The notes under the pieces: generated by a model
What the model was told of the DNA's origin: nothing
The model's input: the letters and a program-made list of their open reading frames with translations, nothing else
Database searches by the model: none
Assembly (NCBI GenBank): GCA_030704615.1
Contig: CM060733.1
Coordinates: 69,006,001 to 69,070,000, forward strand
Source of the DNA: Takakia lepidozioides
Taxonomy: Eukaryota; Streptophyta; Takakiopsida; Takakiales; Takakiaceae
Length of the DNA: 64,000 bases
Direction: 5' to 3'
Shown here: positions 44,129 through 55,319 of the stretch, one piece after another
Layout of the letters: every line of letters begins with the position of its first letter
Position numbering within the stretch: the first letter of the stretch is position 1
Position numbers and translations under genes: made by a program

Positions 44129-45193
44129 ATGGCCAGTCCGTTGGGAGTCGATGCTCCGTATTATGGTAGGGAGTCGGAGGACGTCGTGCACTGGTTCGAG
44201 AAATTATAGATGGCAGGTGATGTGAGGGATCTACCAGATGATAAAATATTCGAGGTAGCAAGGTTGAATCTGAAAGGAAAAGCTGATGACTGGTATCAGA
44301 GCAGAATCCAAAGCCAGTTGATTGGGATAGTTTGCAAGTAAGCAATGTTAGCAAAGCTCGGACACGTGGATATGGCGGAGCTCAAGATGAAATTAGATGA
44401 AGTTAAGCAGGAACCAAAACAAAGGGTTCAGGCTTACTTCGATCGTTTAAACAGGCTCTCTGTCAAGGGACAAATTCCCGATCTAGAGCAACATCAAGGT
44501 CTATGGCGGGTCTTAGGCATGATTATAACTAGGAACCAGATTTCAAAGTGTTGATGAGGCAGTGGAATCAGCTATACAGGTAGAAAGGGGATTATCCAAG
44601 ATAGGGGAAACACCATTCGAGCCTTTGGAAGGAGAAAACGTGGGAGAGGTTTTGGTGACTGGCCCAGTTGATAGACGCCTAGATGCTCTCAATCCAACAC
44701 TAAGCAAGTACTTTGAAAAGAAGAGTGCATATACTGAGGCTTCCGGTAGTCAGATTCCAGTTTGTGGAATACATTTGTGCAACCTCTGCCAGCAAGAGGG
44801 TCATGTGGCTGCGTTCTGCCCTACACAAAAGACTCCAGTGAAATGTGCAAAATGCAGTCACTATGGTCACATGACAAAAAATTGTGGAATCAGATGCACC
44901 TATTGTAAGCTACTAGGGCACTTCGAGCAGGACTGTAGGATGAAGAAGGAGCAAGGTACAAATGCATTGCCTTCTAACAACTTGCTTGAGATTATGTGTG
45001 ATGATGAAGAGGCAGTCTTGGAACAGTTGAATCAATTAATGGCACATCATGAGATCAAGGAGATATGTCGACTCCCAAGGGTACGAACACCGGTGGCAAC
45101 CCCTAATGCTAAGGGAGGTCCGAATTCACAAGCTAACAACATGGCTTCGTCACAAGAAGAAGTACCAGAGGAACAGACAAGGACCTCTGGATA
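44129..45193 (+). pseudogene. Retrotransposon B gag with three CCHC zinc knuckles
   Basis: From ATG at 44129 the frame reads APYYGRESEDVVHWFEKL, then LNLKGKADDWYQSRI, a typical retrotrans_gag core. Stops follow after EKL (about 44207), after IVCK (44340) and after ISKC (44554). The reading then continues from 44562 through QVERGLSKIGETPFEP to three consecutive knuckles, CNLCQQEGHVAAFC, CAKCSHYGHMTKNC and CTYCKLLGHFEQDC, all CX2CX4HX4C. Three consecutive knuckles differ from the knuckle arrangement of gypsy A, so this is another family. No protease or RT follows directly; the methyltransferase-like gene begins about 110 bp later. Confidence 0.82.
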
Positions 45194-45305
45194 GTTTCTT
45201 TTCCCATGAAGGTCTGAAAAATATCCAGAACCAGAGACAAGAAGGTCAAAAATACTAAATCATTTCTACAAAAGACGCATATCTATTTCACCAATCGATG
45301 TTATC

Positions 45306-48300
45306 ATGCAAGGAGAGTTCGAGAAACTGAAGAGTTTGGTCAAGGTGGTGGAAAAGAGCAAGATGGGTGCTTTTCCAGCCGACCATGTTCAACAAGGGGT
45401 GAAACTAACAGAAAATACAGGAGACGCAGGCCAGCCACTACCGGCACCTACAGACATGTCTCTGGAGGATTTCAAAAGTGCAGCGGATAAAATGTTGGAG
45501 GAGACACACAATAGCATTGGCAGAGTTCTGGGCAGCAGGGTATTCCAGCGGACTCTTCGAATCCCACTCTGTCGCATGGTCTCCCTTCCCATCGTCAGGC
45601 AGGCCCTTTCCGGAGATGTGGATAAGCCGAAGTTCGCATTTCGAGAAGGGTACCGTCTGGGATCGGCAGCGTTTTACGTTTCCATTGAGAATGAGGACGG
45701 CGAAACTCGTGGACCCACTGCCGATGAATTGTCAACGTGGGATACCCACTGGTACACTCGCAACGACAAATTCGAGGTGACGCTGAAGGGTGATCCAGAC
45801 TTCGGCCATATGTCGGATAAAATGTTCTTTGTGTGGGACGGGAATCACCGACTTCTTGCCTGGTGGGAGTACATCAAGCAGAACCATGCCAAGCACATTG
45901 GCTGGCATTACATGGTGGAGTGTGTCATCCTGAAGGTGAAGGCGGCAGACTCCTCCCTGCTCAAGAATGCCATGGCGGACCTCAACTCGTAAGATACTCA
46001 TACCCTCCCTAGCACGTTCGAAATGCGGTGCCGCATTTCGGTTTCCATTCTGGTTTGTTTCCGTGCTTCCGTGTACTGAACTGGAGAGTGTGCCTTGCAG
46101 GGTCACTGAGAATGCGTACGTGCATACCCACATGGCACATATGTTGTACAGGGTGAGGAAAACTGGTCTCACTGATCCGCAGATGTTTGCGGAAATGCTG
46201 GAGCCCGAGCTCATTCAGAAAGCCGTGGCAAAAACTGACCGGACATGGTATCGTCTCACTATGGATGGAATGGTGGAGGTGATATACAAAGTAAGTCGTC
46301 CTCCGATTTCCCTCTGCTCATCCTTCAGATTGAAATTTCCAGTAATCTTTCCACATGAATCGAATGTAACGCTTCTGCATGTTTTTGTTGGCAGTCAAAC
46401 ATCAAGCTGGATTTGGCCCATGTCAAACGCTTCTTCATGGAAAGTGAGGGGCAGGTGAAAACGTTGCAGTCATTGACTGAGCACTTGAAGGAAGCCGGTG
46501 TCAAGTCCAGAACCAAATACAAGTCAAAGCTTGTGAAGCTGGTGGCAATTGCAGATCCGGCACTTGGAAAGGACTTCATCCCCGAGATTGCAAAACACTA
46601 TTCTCGGGCCATGCAGCCGACCATGCAATTGGAGAAACTGCATCACCTCTCAACGGCATGTGTTGAGGCGAAAGAGAAGGTGAGGTTTCAATGCACTGAA
46701 GTTCCTTCCTAGCAATAGCCACTCTCTTCCAGCTCCTGACATTGGATTGGAAATGGCAGACACGGTGGCTGTCGATCTGGAATGCATCCGAGAGCATAAG
46801 GACAATGTGGTCTTTTCCACTCGAAGTTTCCGACCCTGCAGTGGATGTGTGGCTCAACCGCATGACTTGGTGGTTCCAGGTAATTCAAGGTACTTCCCCA
46901 GATTTGCTTTTCTGAAATGAATTCCCTGAACTGCTACGTGACAATGCATTTGGGAATAGCAGGTAATGTCGAATGCGAAGGAGCAAGTCGTAATGCACAC
47001 AAATTTGTTCGGCTTGTACGTCAAATGGGATGGAACACAGACATTGGAAGACTACGTGACACGTTTCAGATGTGCGTACAAGGACAACCTTTTCGCCAGA
47101 GAGCTACAGACATCAAGAAGGAGCGTGGAGTTTACACATCAGGAGGGAGCAGGGAAAGCTGCAATGCGAATTGTTTACAGGTGAAGCACAGCTGCCCTTG
47201 TATGCGAAGCCTGGTTACGAGGTTTGTCTCGGAAATGCGGCACCGCATTCGCATTTTATGTTTTCGGTGGCACTCTACGAGTAGGTTCGTCCAATCTTAT
47301 GCTCACGCATGCTGACTGCCTTGCAGGTATTTGAAATACGTGCTCCTTCAGACAGGGGCCCTGGCTCAAGAGCCCCCGTTCTTCATGGCTTGGACCGTGG
47401 CGGGCCCAAGCTGTGTCTACACACCCGAGATGCAAAAACAATGGCATCCCGCGCATCTCGTTGGATGCCTGTGGTACCTGGACATGTCTGGCGGTATTGT
47501 TGACGAGTCTGAGAAAGATCTGCACGCCTTGGCAGAAGAGAAGAGAAAGGAAAGACGTGTCCCTACTGGGCCAAAGTCGGCAAAGGAATCTGCTGCTCTG
47601 GAAGAATCCAGAAAGGCAGCTGAGATGGCACAAAAGACGGTGGATGCAGCTGTGCAGGCCCAACAGAAGGGGTCAAAGAAGAGGACTCGCCAGCAAGGAG
47701 CACCTGTTGTGACACCCGCCAAAACGAAGAAGCAGAAACAGCCTGTTCAGGAAGAGGGTGAGGAAGAGGACTCCGATGGAGACTTTGCAACCAGCCCACC
47801 CCCCCAAACGCAGGCTGCCTCCCCTGTGCCCACCGTTGTCATGAGAGGCACGAGAACTGGCTCGGCAAAGAAGGCACTCTTCAACCCCCCAGGGGGGCAC
47901 CCTTTCGAGCCGGTGGAAATGAAGAGGCCGAAAGTGGCTCCCGAAACAGTAGTCCAATGTGTAAATGAGAGTTTCTTGGCGGCTTTGGATGGACAAGCAG
48001 CCAAGTTGGCATACATGAAGACCATGGAGGGTCTGAAGGGCAGAGCACTGAAGAAGGCGACTGCCGAAGAGCCTTCCGACACCCCAAGATTTCAGAATAT
48101 GGTCTCATTCTTTGAGAGGGTGTGTGCAGACAAGGATTGTAGGAGGGGCGGAAATGCCACCGAGTGGTCTTGCGATATGATCATCTTGGATATTCCGGAC
48201 GGAGAGCCTGTGGAAGGACTGCAAGCTTTGCTATCTTGGAACAGGTACTCGGAGGACTTTTGGAAGAAAGGATTCGGGCTTGCCCGCATGGTGTTGGACG

Positions 48301-49671
48301 ACAGAGGCTGTGTGGTTGTCCTGGCGAGCAGAGGAAAAAACACTCAGACAGGAATTGCGAAGTGGACCCGCAAGAGCGCCGTCCCGATTCTGAAAAAGAA
48401 GTGGACGTGCATCAACACACTGGGCCTTCGGTCGGAAGGGAAGAAGGTGATTACGACACTGGCACTCGTCCATTCATTTGCTTGGGTGTTTTCAAATGCG
48501 GTGCCGCATTCGGTTTCTAATCGTTCCCCCCTGTGTATGCAGACGAAGCAGTTCGATGCATACTGCTTTGTGAAGGAGAACTCCACCTTTGCTTTCCGGA
48601 AGGAGGGAGGAAAGGTTGACCCGAACTGCGACCCCCTCGATTACGACGTTCTGTTCAACAACGTTCCCAAGGAACTTCTCCCTCATAGCCTCACTTCAAC
48701 GGAACCCCTGCGGTACTCACGGACTCGAAGCCCTGCCTTCATTCAGACAATTATGGAGACATGCACAGACGTGGAGGGCACAGTGCTCGACCTCATCTGT
48801 AGGACAGGTATGCAGAATCTTGATCTATGTTGTTCTGCAAATTCTCGGTAGGATGTAGTTCGCAACATCTGAAGCGCCATGTGGTAATGTGTGGATGGCA
48901 TTGTAATAGGTGCCTCAATGTGGGCTGGGCGGTTTTCCGACCGGCACCTCTTTGCCTACGAGGAGGATTCATCCGTGTGGGGATCCCATCTGGAAGGGCT
49001 GCAACGGAATGTTAAGGCTCCCAACAGAGCGGAAGTCTCCTCGGATTCGTCGGAGTCCGAGGAAGACACAGTGGACATTGATGAACCCGGAATACGAGTG
49101 AGTGCAAACATTGTAAGTTTGCAAAGCCTTATGGGTCATTTTTGTAAAACGAATTTCCCGACTGTGGTTCTCATTAGTCTCATTGATGATTGTCATGTGC
49201 AGGATTGCAGGGTCCGGGTCGAAACATGTAGGGCCTACACTTCTTGCCAGGAAGAATGTCCCGTTCTTTGCGAGGGCCGACTTCATGACGAGCCCGGTGA
49301 TGGACTACTCCCTTCCTAGTTATGCAGCTAAACTCGCAAATACAGCGATTAGAAGAAGTGAGAATCCCAGTAAAGTAGAGCAGATTTTGGAGAGGGCTAG
49401 GGAGAACAGAAGGATAAGGAAAGAGTTGGCAGCAGCTCAGACAGGTAGACGGGTACGAAAGTACATATGTGATTCAGCGGATGAGAGCGACGCAGACAGG
49501 GAGGAAGACGACCCAACGGAGGTGAGATGGACAGTTCCGCAAGGGGAAGATGGGATTTTCGAAAGCCTGGCCAACGAGCAGTCCACTGGAGATGAGAAAG
49601 GCACTGAGGGGGTGGAGGCGGAGCAGGACAGTCTAGAACAGAATGAGGATGAGGATGATTTTCAAGATTAA
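45306..49671 (+). CDS. Gene M: ParB-like plus DNA amino-methyltransferase-like protein, 9 exons
   Basis: Exons: 45306-45988, 46101-46290, 46395-46679, 46733-46879, 46963-47180, 47327-48446, 48543-48807, 48910-49097 (or 49112) and 49211-49671. All introns are GT-AG and the first seven junctions are in phase, giving about 1,180 aa. Near residue 178, VWDGNHRLLAWW matches the DGxHRxxA motif of ParB/sulfiredoxin-fold proteins. Residues about 550-640 are Lys/Glu-rich and NLS-like. Near 795, MIILDIPDG sits where N6/N4 methyltransferases have DPPY. Near 966, TVLDLICRTG-ASMWAGRFSDRHLFAYEED matches motif I and following (VLDPFxGxG...GRRFIGIEID). The C-terminus is acidic. DPPY is degenerate, so activity is doubtful. 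The exon 8-9 junction is out of phase by one nucleotide in my reading, so there is a frameshift or a misplaced splice site. The start codon is a guess. An orphan last exon in element X ties the gene to the MULE-like family. Confidence 0.65.
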
Positions 49672-50675
49672 TAGAATTTTAATGAAGTCTCTGTAAATGT
49701 AAATTCTCTTCCAGAGTATATAAAGGAAATTCTCCCCGACATTCGTGACCCCTCTCCAGTGTGCATTCCAGCCACACAATCGCCCAAACCACGACGCTCC
49801 CAAAATCAGAAATGGGGCACCGCATTTCCAAAATTTTGGCAACTCTAAGAACCTCTTTTGGAAATGCGGCACCGCATTTCCAAAACAGGGGAGGGACTAA
49901 ATTTTCCATTTCAATGTTGGCATAGTAAAAAGTAATCGGCCGATTGGAAATGCGGTGCCGCATTTCCAAAATTTCCTTTGTCCACACGCCAGTTTTGGCC
50001 TCTCCCGCTCATTGCCTGGATGCCACCACGCTTACAGAGGTCGAACAAGGAGGTCGAACAAGGAGGTCGAGATGGCGGAATTGGAAATGCGGTGCCGCAT
50101 TTCCATATTGGGGATGGTCGTTGTTCGAACTGCAAGCCCATCAGCAAAAATTGGCACCGCATTCCATTGTCAAAAAAAAGTCGATGACGGACATGGAAAT
50201 GCGGCGCCGCATTTCCAGAACGGACATCGCAATTTGTCCATTTGCAGACCCTCTCACGGAAATGCGGTAACGCATTCCATCGCGCTGGTCGGAAATGTCA
50301 CACTTTTCGAAGTGTTGGACGGAAATGCGGCACCGCATTCCCTTGTCCAAAAAGAAGTTTCCATTGCCAAGCTAGAAATGCGTCGCCGCATTTGCAATGC
50401 CAACCTCGTTGTCTGTCCAATTTATAGACCAGTGTTGGTATTTCGTGTACCTGGACGGAAATGATCACCGCATTTCATTGTCCGATACTGAAATGCGGTT
50501 CATACATTTCCATGTCGGCATGGAAATTCGGCACCGCATTTCCTTGTCCGACATGGAAATTCGGCACCGCATTTCCTTGTCCGACATGGAAATGCGGTGC
50601 CGCATTTCGATGCCGACATGGCGTTACTCTGGTATATTCTTGACACATGACTCTCATACCGGTTACTCTGCTATA
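49672..50675. repeat. Array of GGAAATGCGGYRCCGCATTTCC quasi-palindromes
   Basis: About a dozen copies lie between 49800 and 50610 (for example near 49812, 49860, 49946, 50084, 50148, 50193, 50262, 50326, 50375, 50524, 50556 and 50589). Most have arms GGAAATGCGG / CCGCATTTCC around a YR centre. A few have ATTCGG arms. Spacing is irregular (30-90 bp). Open frames here (GNAAPHFQ-type) are repeat artefacts. The array follows gene M directly. Confidence 0.85.
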
Positions 50676-50864
50676 TTCATCCGGACAGACACATTGTAGA
50701 AATGAGACATCAAATTGTAAACAGTGGGCCAATTCCGACAGTTATTCAACAGAATGAAACACAATCATACAGAAGTGAGGTACGATGGGTTTATTGATCG
50801 GACACGATGTCTCACATTTACCAACTGCAGACAAAACTAAGCCCTTCCTCCTTCTACATGGGCT

Positions 50865-51566
50865 TCACCAAGTCGACAGAACTTCGATACCCCTCAAAAC
50901 AAGCTCATCACTGCTGCGGCACCTCGAGGTAAACTGCAATTCGGTCGTTCTGCTGCTCTTGCTGGAGCCGACGACAATGTCATGTCCATCAATGATACCA
51001 CCATCATACATTGACAAGGTCACTGTGGGCCTCATGTGCCCGTGCGATTCGTCTTCGCAACTTAGCCGAATGTCTCCATACACTGGAAGAGCGGAGTGAT
51101 CTGCACGTATATAGTTTTCCCCGGTGCCGTCCTCCCTGGTCCACTGGCAGCAGTTCCAATGCCAAAGCGAGGCCGTGCGTGATCTGTCCGGCATCCCTTT
51201 CCAGCTTGGTATATCGAGGTCAACAATTTTCAGGACCCACGGACCGCATTGACCCTCGCCCTCACCTCGCTCAAAGCGGTAATAGCCCTCCAGATACTCC
51301 ATTGCGCACAAAGACTCTTGCTTGATTCCAGCAGCGTCTGTGAAAACAGAGAGCCAGACAATGATGTCTCCTGATTCTGGTTTGAACATAGCATAATCGT
51401 GGCCATGATAAGGGCAGTCGGCTGGATTTCGGCGGCACGGCATCCTTGAAATAGAGTAGCGGAGTACGCTCAATGACAGCAGCTCCCGGATGGAGGAGGA
51501 GCAGCGCGGTGGCTGGAAAAAGTTCAAGCTAACGCTGCAATTCCTCAGAAACACTCCAGGGCACAT
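50865..51566 (-). CDS. ORFX family protein, minus-strand copy in unit 1
   Basis: An open frame of 233 aa, intact from MCPGVF to LSTW-stop. A more conservative start is MPCRRNPADCPYHGHDYAMF, which aligns with the plus-strand paralogues (MPCFRNRDDCPFGGIDYAMY). Conserved landmarks: SGDIIVWLSVF, FERGEGEGQCGPWVLKIVDL, HWNCCQWTREDGTGENY, VYGDIRLSCEDE, LSMYDGGIIDGHDIVV and DELVLRGIEV. Cysteines are concentrated in WNCC. I recognise no known family and can assign no function. It is divergent in orientation from 51790-52563, with a CGGCGCCG-core site in the shared promoter gap (about 51728-51745). Confidence 0.65.
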   Translation of the reverse strand: MCPGVFLRNCSVSLNFFQPPRCSSSIRELLSLSVLRYSISRMPCRRNPADCPYHGHDYAMFKPESGDIIVWLSVFTDAAGIKQESLCAMEYLEGYYRFERGEGEGQCGPWVLKIVDLDIPSWKGMPDRSRTASLWHWNCCQWTREDGTGENYIRADHSALPVYGDIRLSCEDESHGHMRPTVTLSMYDGGIIDGHDIVVGSSKSSRTTELQFTSRCRSSDELVLRGIEVLSTW

Positions 51567-51789
51567 TTAAATTTCCCCCCTACAGGATCCTGGACCGATG
51601 AAGATTGGCTGCTTCATGAATGTAGCCATTTCAGTTTCCTACCCTGCCATGCAAACTATGGGCACTCACTGCCAGGTGGGCCGATAGCCACTGGACACGA
51701 CGAAGTCCATCCCCTCTTCGATGTAAATGCGGCGCCGAATTTCCATCCGGGGGGATGGACTTCAGTGGCAGATCTCAAACTATAACTTG

Positions 51790-52563
51790 TTGATGAGAAA
51801 GATGTATGGGTTCATCCACCGCCGGCGTGATGAACACGTTCCACCTCCGTCGGTGGGTACGTGGGACCCAGATGCTCCATTACTGGAGGCCGGACTGCTC
51901 TTCCGCTTCGCATCATTTCCAAAATCTAAGGGCTTCGTAGCTGTCCGCAAGGTCATTGTCATCTGCATCCAAGTCGTCCTCAGGTCCTCCTTTGCAAGGA
52001 TGCCGTGCTTCCGGAACCGAGATGACTGCCCATTTGGAGGCATCGATTATGCAATGTATTCGGCCACATTGGGAGACATTGTTATCTGGTACACAGATTA
52101 CAGAGAAGATACTGGTTTGATTGTGGAAACATTGGTGGCTTTTGAGTATATCCTAGGCCACTACGCCTTCGAGCGGGGTGACGATCTTGGTCTGAGGAGT
52201 CCGTGGCTCCTGCGCATCCTCGATTCCAATTTTCCCAGCTACGACGGTCACCCATGTAGAAGAAGGCGCACTGCTATGCTGTTGCGGTGGAACTGCTGCC
52301 ACTGGACGTGGGTGGACTCCATCGGAGAGACCTATTCTCCTGAAGGAGTGCGCTCCTCTTCTCCATTGTATGGGGACATTCGCATTGGTGTGGACGACGA
52401 AAACGTGAAGATTTCCATATTCGATGGTGGTATGATTGAAGGGCAGGACATTGTGGTGAACATCACTAGGGGCGGTACAACGGCTGCAATCGACTTTACA
52501 TGGAGGAGCCCCATGACTCATGAGCTAGTTCTGAGAGCAGTCGAAGTCCCATTGACAACGTGA
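51790..52563 (+). CDS. ORFX family protein, plus-strand copy in unit 1
   Basis: An open frame of about 257 aa from MRKMYGFIHRRRDEHV. The open frame extends further upstream to 51727, but that part is palindrome sequence, so I prefer the later start. Core landmarks match the minus-strand paralogue: MPCFRNRDDCPFGGIDYAMY, LGDIVIWYTDY, FERGDDLGLRSPWLLRILDS, LRWNCCHWTWVDSIGETY, LYGDIRIGVDDE, ISIFDGGMIEGQDIVV and HELVLRAVEVPLTT. By eye the two paralogues share roughly 40% identity. Function unknown. It ends 55-60 bp before a 3' region also duplicated in unit 2. Confidence 0.65.
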   Translation: MMRKMYGFIHRRRDEHVPPPSVGTWDPDAPLLEAGLLFRFASFPKSKGFVAVRKVIVICIQVVLRSSFARMPCFRNRDDCPFGGIDYAMYSATLGDIVIWYTDYREDTGLIVETLVAFEYILGHYAFERGDDLGLRSPWLLRILDSNFPSYDGHPCRRRRTAMLLRWNCCHWTWVDSIGETYSPEGVRSSSPLYGDIRIGVDDENVKISIFDGGMIEGQDIVVNITRGGTTAAIDFTWRSPMTHELVLRAVEVPLTT

Positions 52564-52974
52564 CTTGTATTCAGTAGGCACAGGGCTAAAGATTTGATTG
52601 CACAATCAACACAGTAGACGTGCTTCAAATGCAATTCATGTGGATCAATAAAAACCTCATTGTGCCCTCTTTTTATTCTATTCTGTGTCCATCGTTCCCA
52701 GAATGCGTCATTGCTCATTTCGTTTGGGATTGGGAGTGTGGGTGGATTTTGCAAGTGGCTGGTAGGCTGAAATGGGCCCCCATTGTACAGAGCAGTACCA
52801 CCCTGCCATTCGCGAAACATTGCCTTTCAATATATAATTCTAAATAACATTGCCGACCCTCCTTCATCGGGAGGTCCTTCTCCCCCTATGACCGTGGCAC
52901 CCTAAACCCTATTCCTGCGGACACTCATTTCCGGAAAATAGTGTTGCTCATGTTTTTTTCCACACTTCCGACTC

Positions 52975-53019
52975 TGCTCATGGCTCATGCCGCTCATGGC
53001 TCATGAAATAGCAGCCCCC
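52975..53019 (-). repeat. MULE-type right terminal repeat (unit 1)
   Basis: The complement reads GGGGGCTGCTATTTCATGAGC then CATGAGCGGCATGAGCCATG. It is the same end as in element X and at 55320-55360. Unit 2 begins immediately after it, so this is not followed by an original target duplication. Confidence 0.75.
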
Positions 53020-53213
53020 ATTCATATGGACAGACACATTGTAGAAATGAGACCACAAATTGTAAACAGTGGGCCAATTACGGCAGTTCTTGAACACAAT
53101 GAAACACAAGCACACAGAAGTGAGGTACGATGGGTTGTTTTATTGATCGAACACGGTGTCTCACATTTAGCAACTCCAGACAAATCTAAGCCTTTCCTCC
53201 TTCTACATGGGCG

Positions 53214-53917
53214 TCACCAAGTCGACAAAACTTCGATAGCCCTCAAAACAAGCTCATTATTGATGCGGCACCTCGAGGTAATCTGCAATGCGGTCGATCT
53301 GGTGCCCTTGGTGGAGCTGACAACAATGTCATGCCCATCAATCACACCACCATCATACATTGACAAGGTCACTGTGGGCCTCATGTGCCCGTGCGATTCG
53401 TCTTCGCAACTCAGCCGAATGTCTCCATACACTGGAAGAGCGGAGTGAACTCCACGAATATAGTTTTCCCCGGTGCCATCCTCCCTGGTCCACTGGCAGC
53501 AGTTTCAGCGCCAAAGCGAGGCCGTGCGTGATCTGTCCGGCATCCCAACCCACCTTGGTATATCGAGGTCAACAATTTTCAGGACCCACGGACCGCATTG
53601 ACCCTCGCCCTCACCTCGCTCAAAGCGGTAATAGCCCTCCAAATACTCCATTGCGCGCAAAGACTCCCGCTTGATTCCAAAAGCGTCTGTGAAAACAGAG
53701 AGCCAGACAATGATGTCTCCTGATTCTGGTTTGAACATAGCATAATCGTGGCCATGATAAGGGCAGTCTGCAGGATTTCGACGGCACGACATCCTTGAAA
53801 AAAGAGTAGCGGAGTACGCTCAATGACAGCAGCTCCCGAATGGAGGAGGCAGTAGCACAGTGGCTGGAAGAAGTTCAAGCAAACGCTGCAATTCCTCACA
53901 AACACTCCAGGGCACAT
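53214..53917 (-). pseudogene. ORFX family, minus-strand copy in unit 2, nonsense mutation
   Basis: Same gene as 50865-51566. A TGG-to-TGA change converts the Trp of the WNCC signature to a stop (the reading is LWR-stop-NCCQWT near 53505). The N-terminal part is additionally shifted near 53790-53820. The remainder (VYGDIRLSCEDE...DELVLRAIEVLSTW) is conserved in the same frame after the stop. Confidence 0.7.
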
Positions 53918-54199
53918 TTAAATTTCCCCCCTACAAGAACCTGCACGGATGAAGATTGGCTGCTCCATCAATGTAGCCATTTCAGTTTTCTTCCCTGCCA
54001 TGCAAACTATGGGCAGTAAGTGCCAGGTGGGCCTATAGCTACTCAAGACGACAAAGTCCATCCCCCCTTCGATGTAAATGCGGCGCCGAATTTCCATCCG
54101 GGGGATGGACTTCGGTGGCAGATTTCAAACTATACCCCGTGGATGAGAAAGAGGTATCGGTTCATCCACCGCTGGCGTGATGAACACGTTACACGATGA

Positions 54200-54913
54200 T
54201 TGGTGGGTACGTGGGACCCAGATGCTCCATTATTGGAGCCCGCACTGCTCTTCCGCTTCTCATCATTTCAAAAATCTAAGGGCTTCGTTGTTGTCCGCAA
54301 GGTCATTGTCATCGGCATCAAGGACGTCCTCAGGTCCTCCTTTGCAAGGATGCCGTGCTTCCGGAACCAGGACGACTGCCCTTATGGAGGCTTCGATTAT
54401 GCAATGTATTCGGCCACATTGGGAGACATCGTTATCTGGTACACAGATTACACAGAAGATACTGGTTCGAATGTGGAAACATTGTTCGCTTTTGAGTATA
54501 TCCCAGGCCACTACGCCTTCGAGCGGGGTGACGATCTTGGTCTGAGGAGTCCGTGGCTCCTGCGCATCCTTGATTCCGATTTTCCCAGCTATGACGGGCA
54601 CCCATGCAGAGGAATGCGCACTGCTATGTTGTTGCGGTGGAACTGCTGCCAGTGGACGTGGGTGGACTCCATCGGAGCGACGTATACTCCTGAAGGAGTG
54701 CGCTCCTCTTCTCCATTGTATGGGGACATTCGCATTGGTGTGGACGACGAAAACGTGAAGCTTTCCATATTCGATGGTGGTATGATTGAAGGGCACGACA
54801 TTGTGGTGAACATCAACAAGGGCGGTACAACGGCTGCAATCCAGTTTACCTGGAGGAGCCCGATGACTCATGAGCTAGTTCTCAGAGCAGTCGAAGTCCC
54901 ATTGACAACGTGA
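54200..54913 (+). CDS. ORFX family protein, plus-strand copy in unit 2
   Basis: An open frame of 237 aa starting MVGTWDPDAPLLE. It aligns with residues 20 onward of the unit 1 copy with about one difference every 15-20 residues, including MPCFRNQDDCPYGGFDYAMY, LRWNCCQWTWVDSIGATY and IFDGGMIEGHDIVV. The upstream extension of unit 1 is lost, so the start differs or is damaged. Function unknown. Confidence 0.62.
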   Translation: MVGTWDPDAPLLEPALLFRFSSFQKSKGFVVVRKVIVIGIKDVLRSSFARMPCFRNQDDCPYGGFDYAMYSATLGDIVIWYTDYTEDTGSNVETLFAFEYIPGHYAFERGDDLGLRSPWLLRILDSDFPSYDGHPCRGMRTAMLLRWNCCQWTWVDSIGATYTPEGVRSSSPLYGDIRIGVDDENVKLSIFDGGMIEGHDIVVNINKGGTTAAIQFTWRSPMTHELVLRAVEVPLTT

Positions 54914-55319
54914 CTTGTATTCAGAAGGCACAGGGCTAAAGATTTGTTTGCACAATCAGCACAGTAGATGTGCTTCAAATGCAATTCATGTGGATCAATA
55001 AAAACCCCATTGTGCCCTCTTTTTGTTCTATTCTGTATCCATCGTTCCCAGAATGCATCATTCCTCATTTCGTTTGGGATTGGGAGTGTGGGTGGATTTT
55101 GCAAGTGGCTGGTAGGCTGAAATGGGCCCCCATTGTACAGAGCAGTACCACCCTACCATTCGCGAAACATTGCCTTTCAATATATAATTCTAAAAAACAT
55201 TGCCGAACCTCCTTCATCGGGAGGTCCTTCTCCCACTATGACCGTGACACCCTAAACCCTATTCCCGCGGACACTCATTTCCGGAAAATAGTCCTGCTCA
55301 TGTTTTTTTCGACACTTAC

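Larger units (their letters stand above)
50676..53020. repeat. Tandem duplication unit 1 (2.34 kb)
   Basis: Starts ttcatccggacagacacatt and ends with the MULE-type right end ctcatgaaatagcagccccc. Unit 2 (53021-55360) repeats the same content in the same order and orientation with scattered base differences. Each unit holds a minus-strand and a plus-strand ORFX gene. Confidence 0.85.

Noticed and set aside
44291-44302. Second exact TGGTATCAGAGC, apparently another primer-binding site
   Set aside because: It lies inside the gag reading frame (DDWYQSR), where this peptide is normal, and no LTR end precedes it.
49800-50610. Open frames rich in GNAAPHFQ / EMRCRIS words
   Set aside because: These come from the GGAAATGCGG palindromes read in different frames, not from genes.
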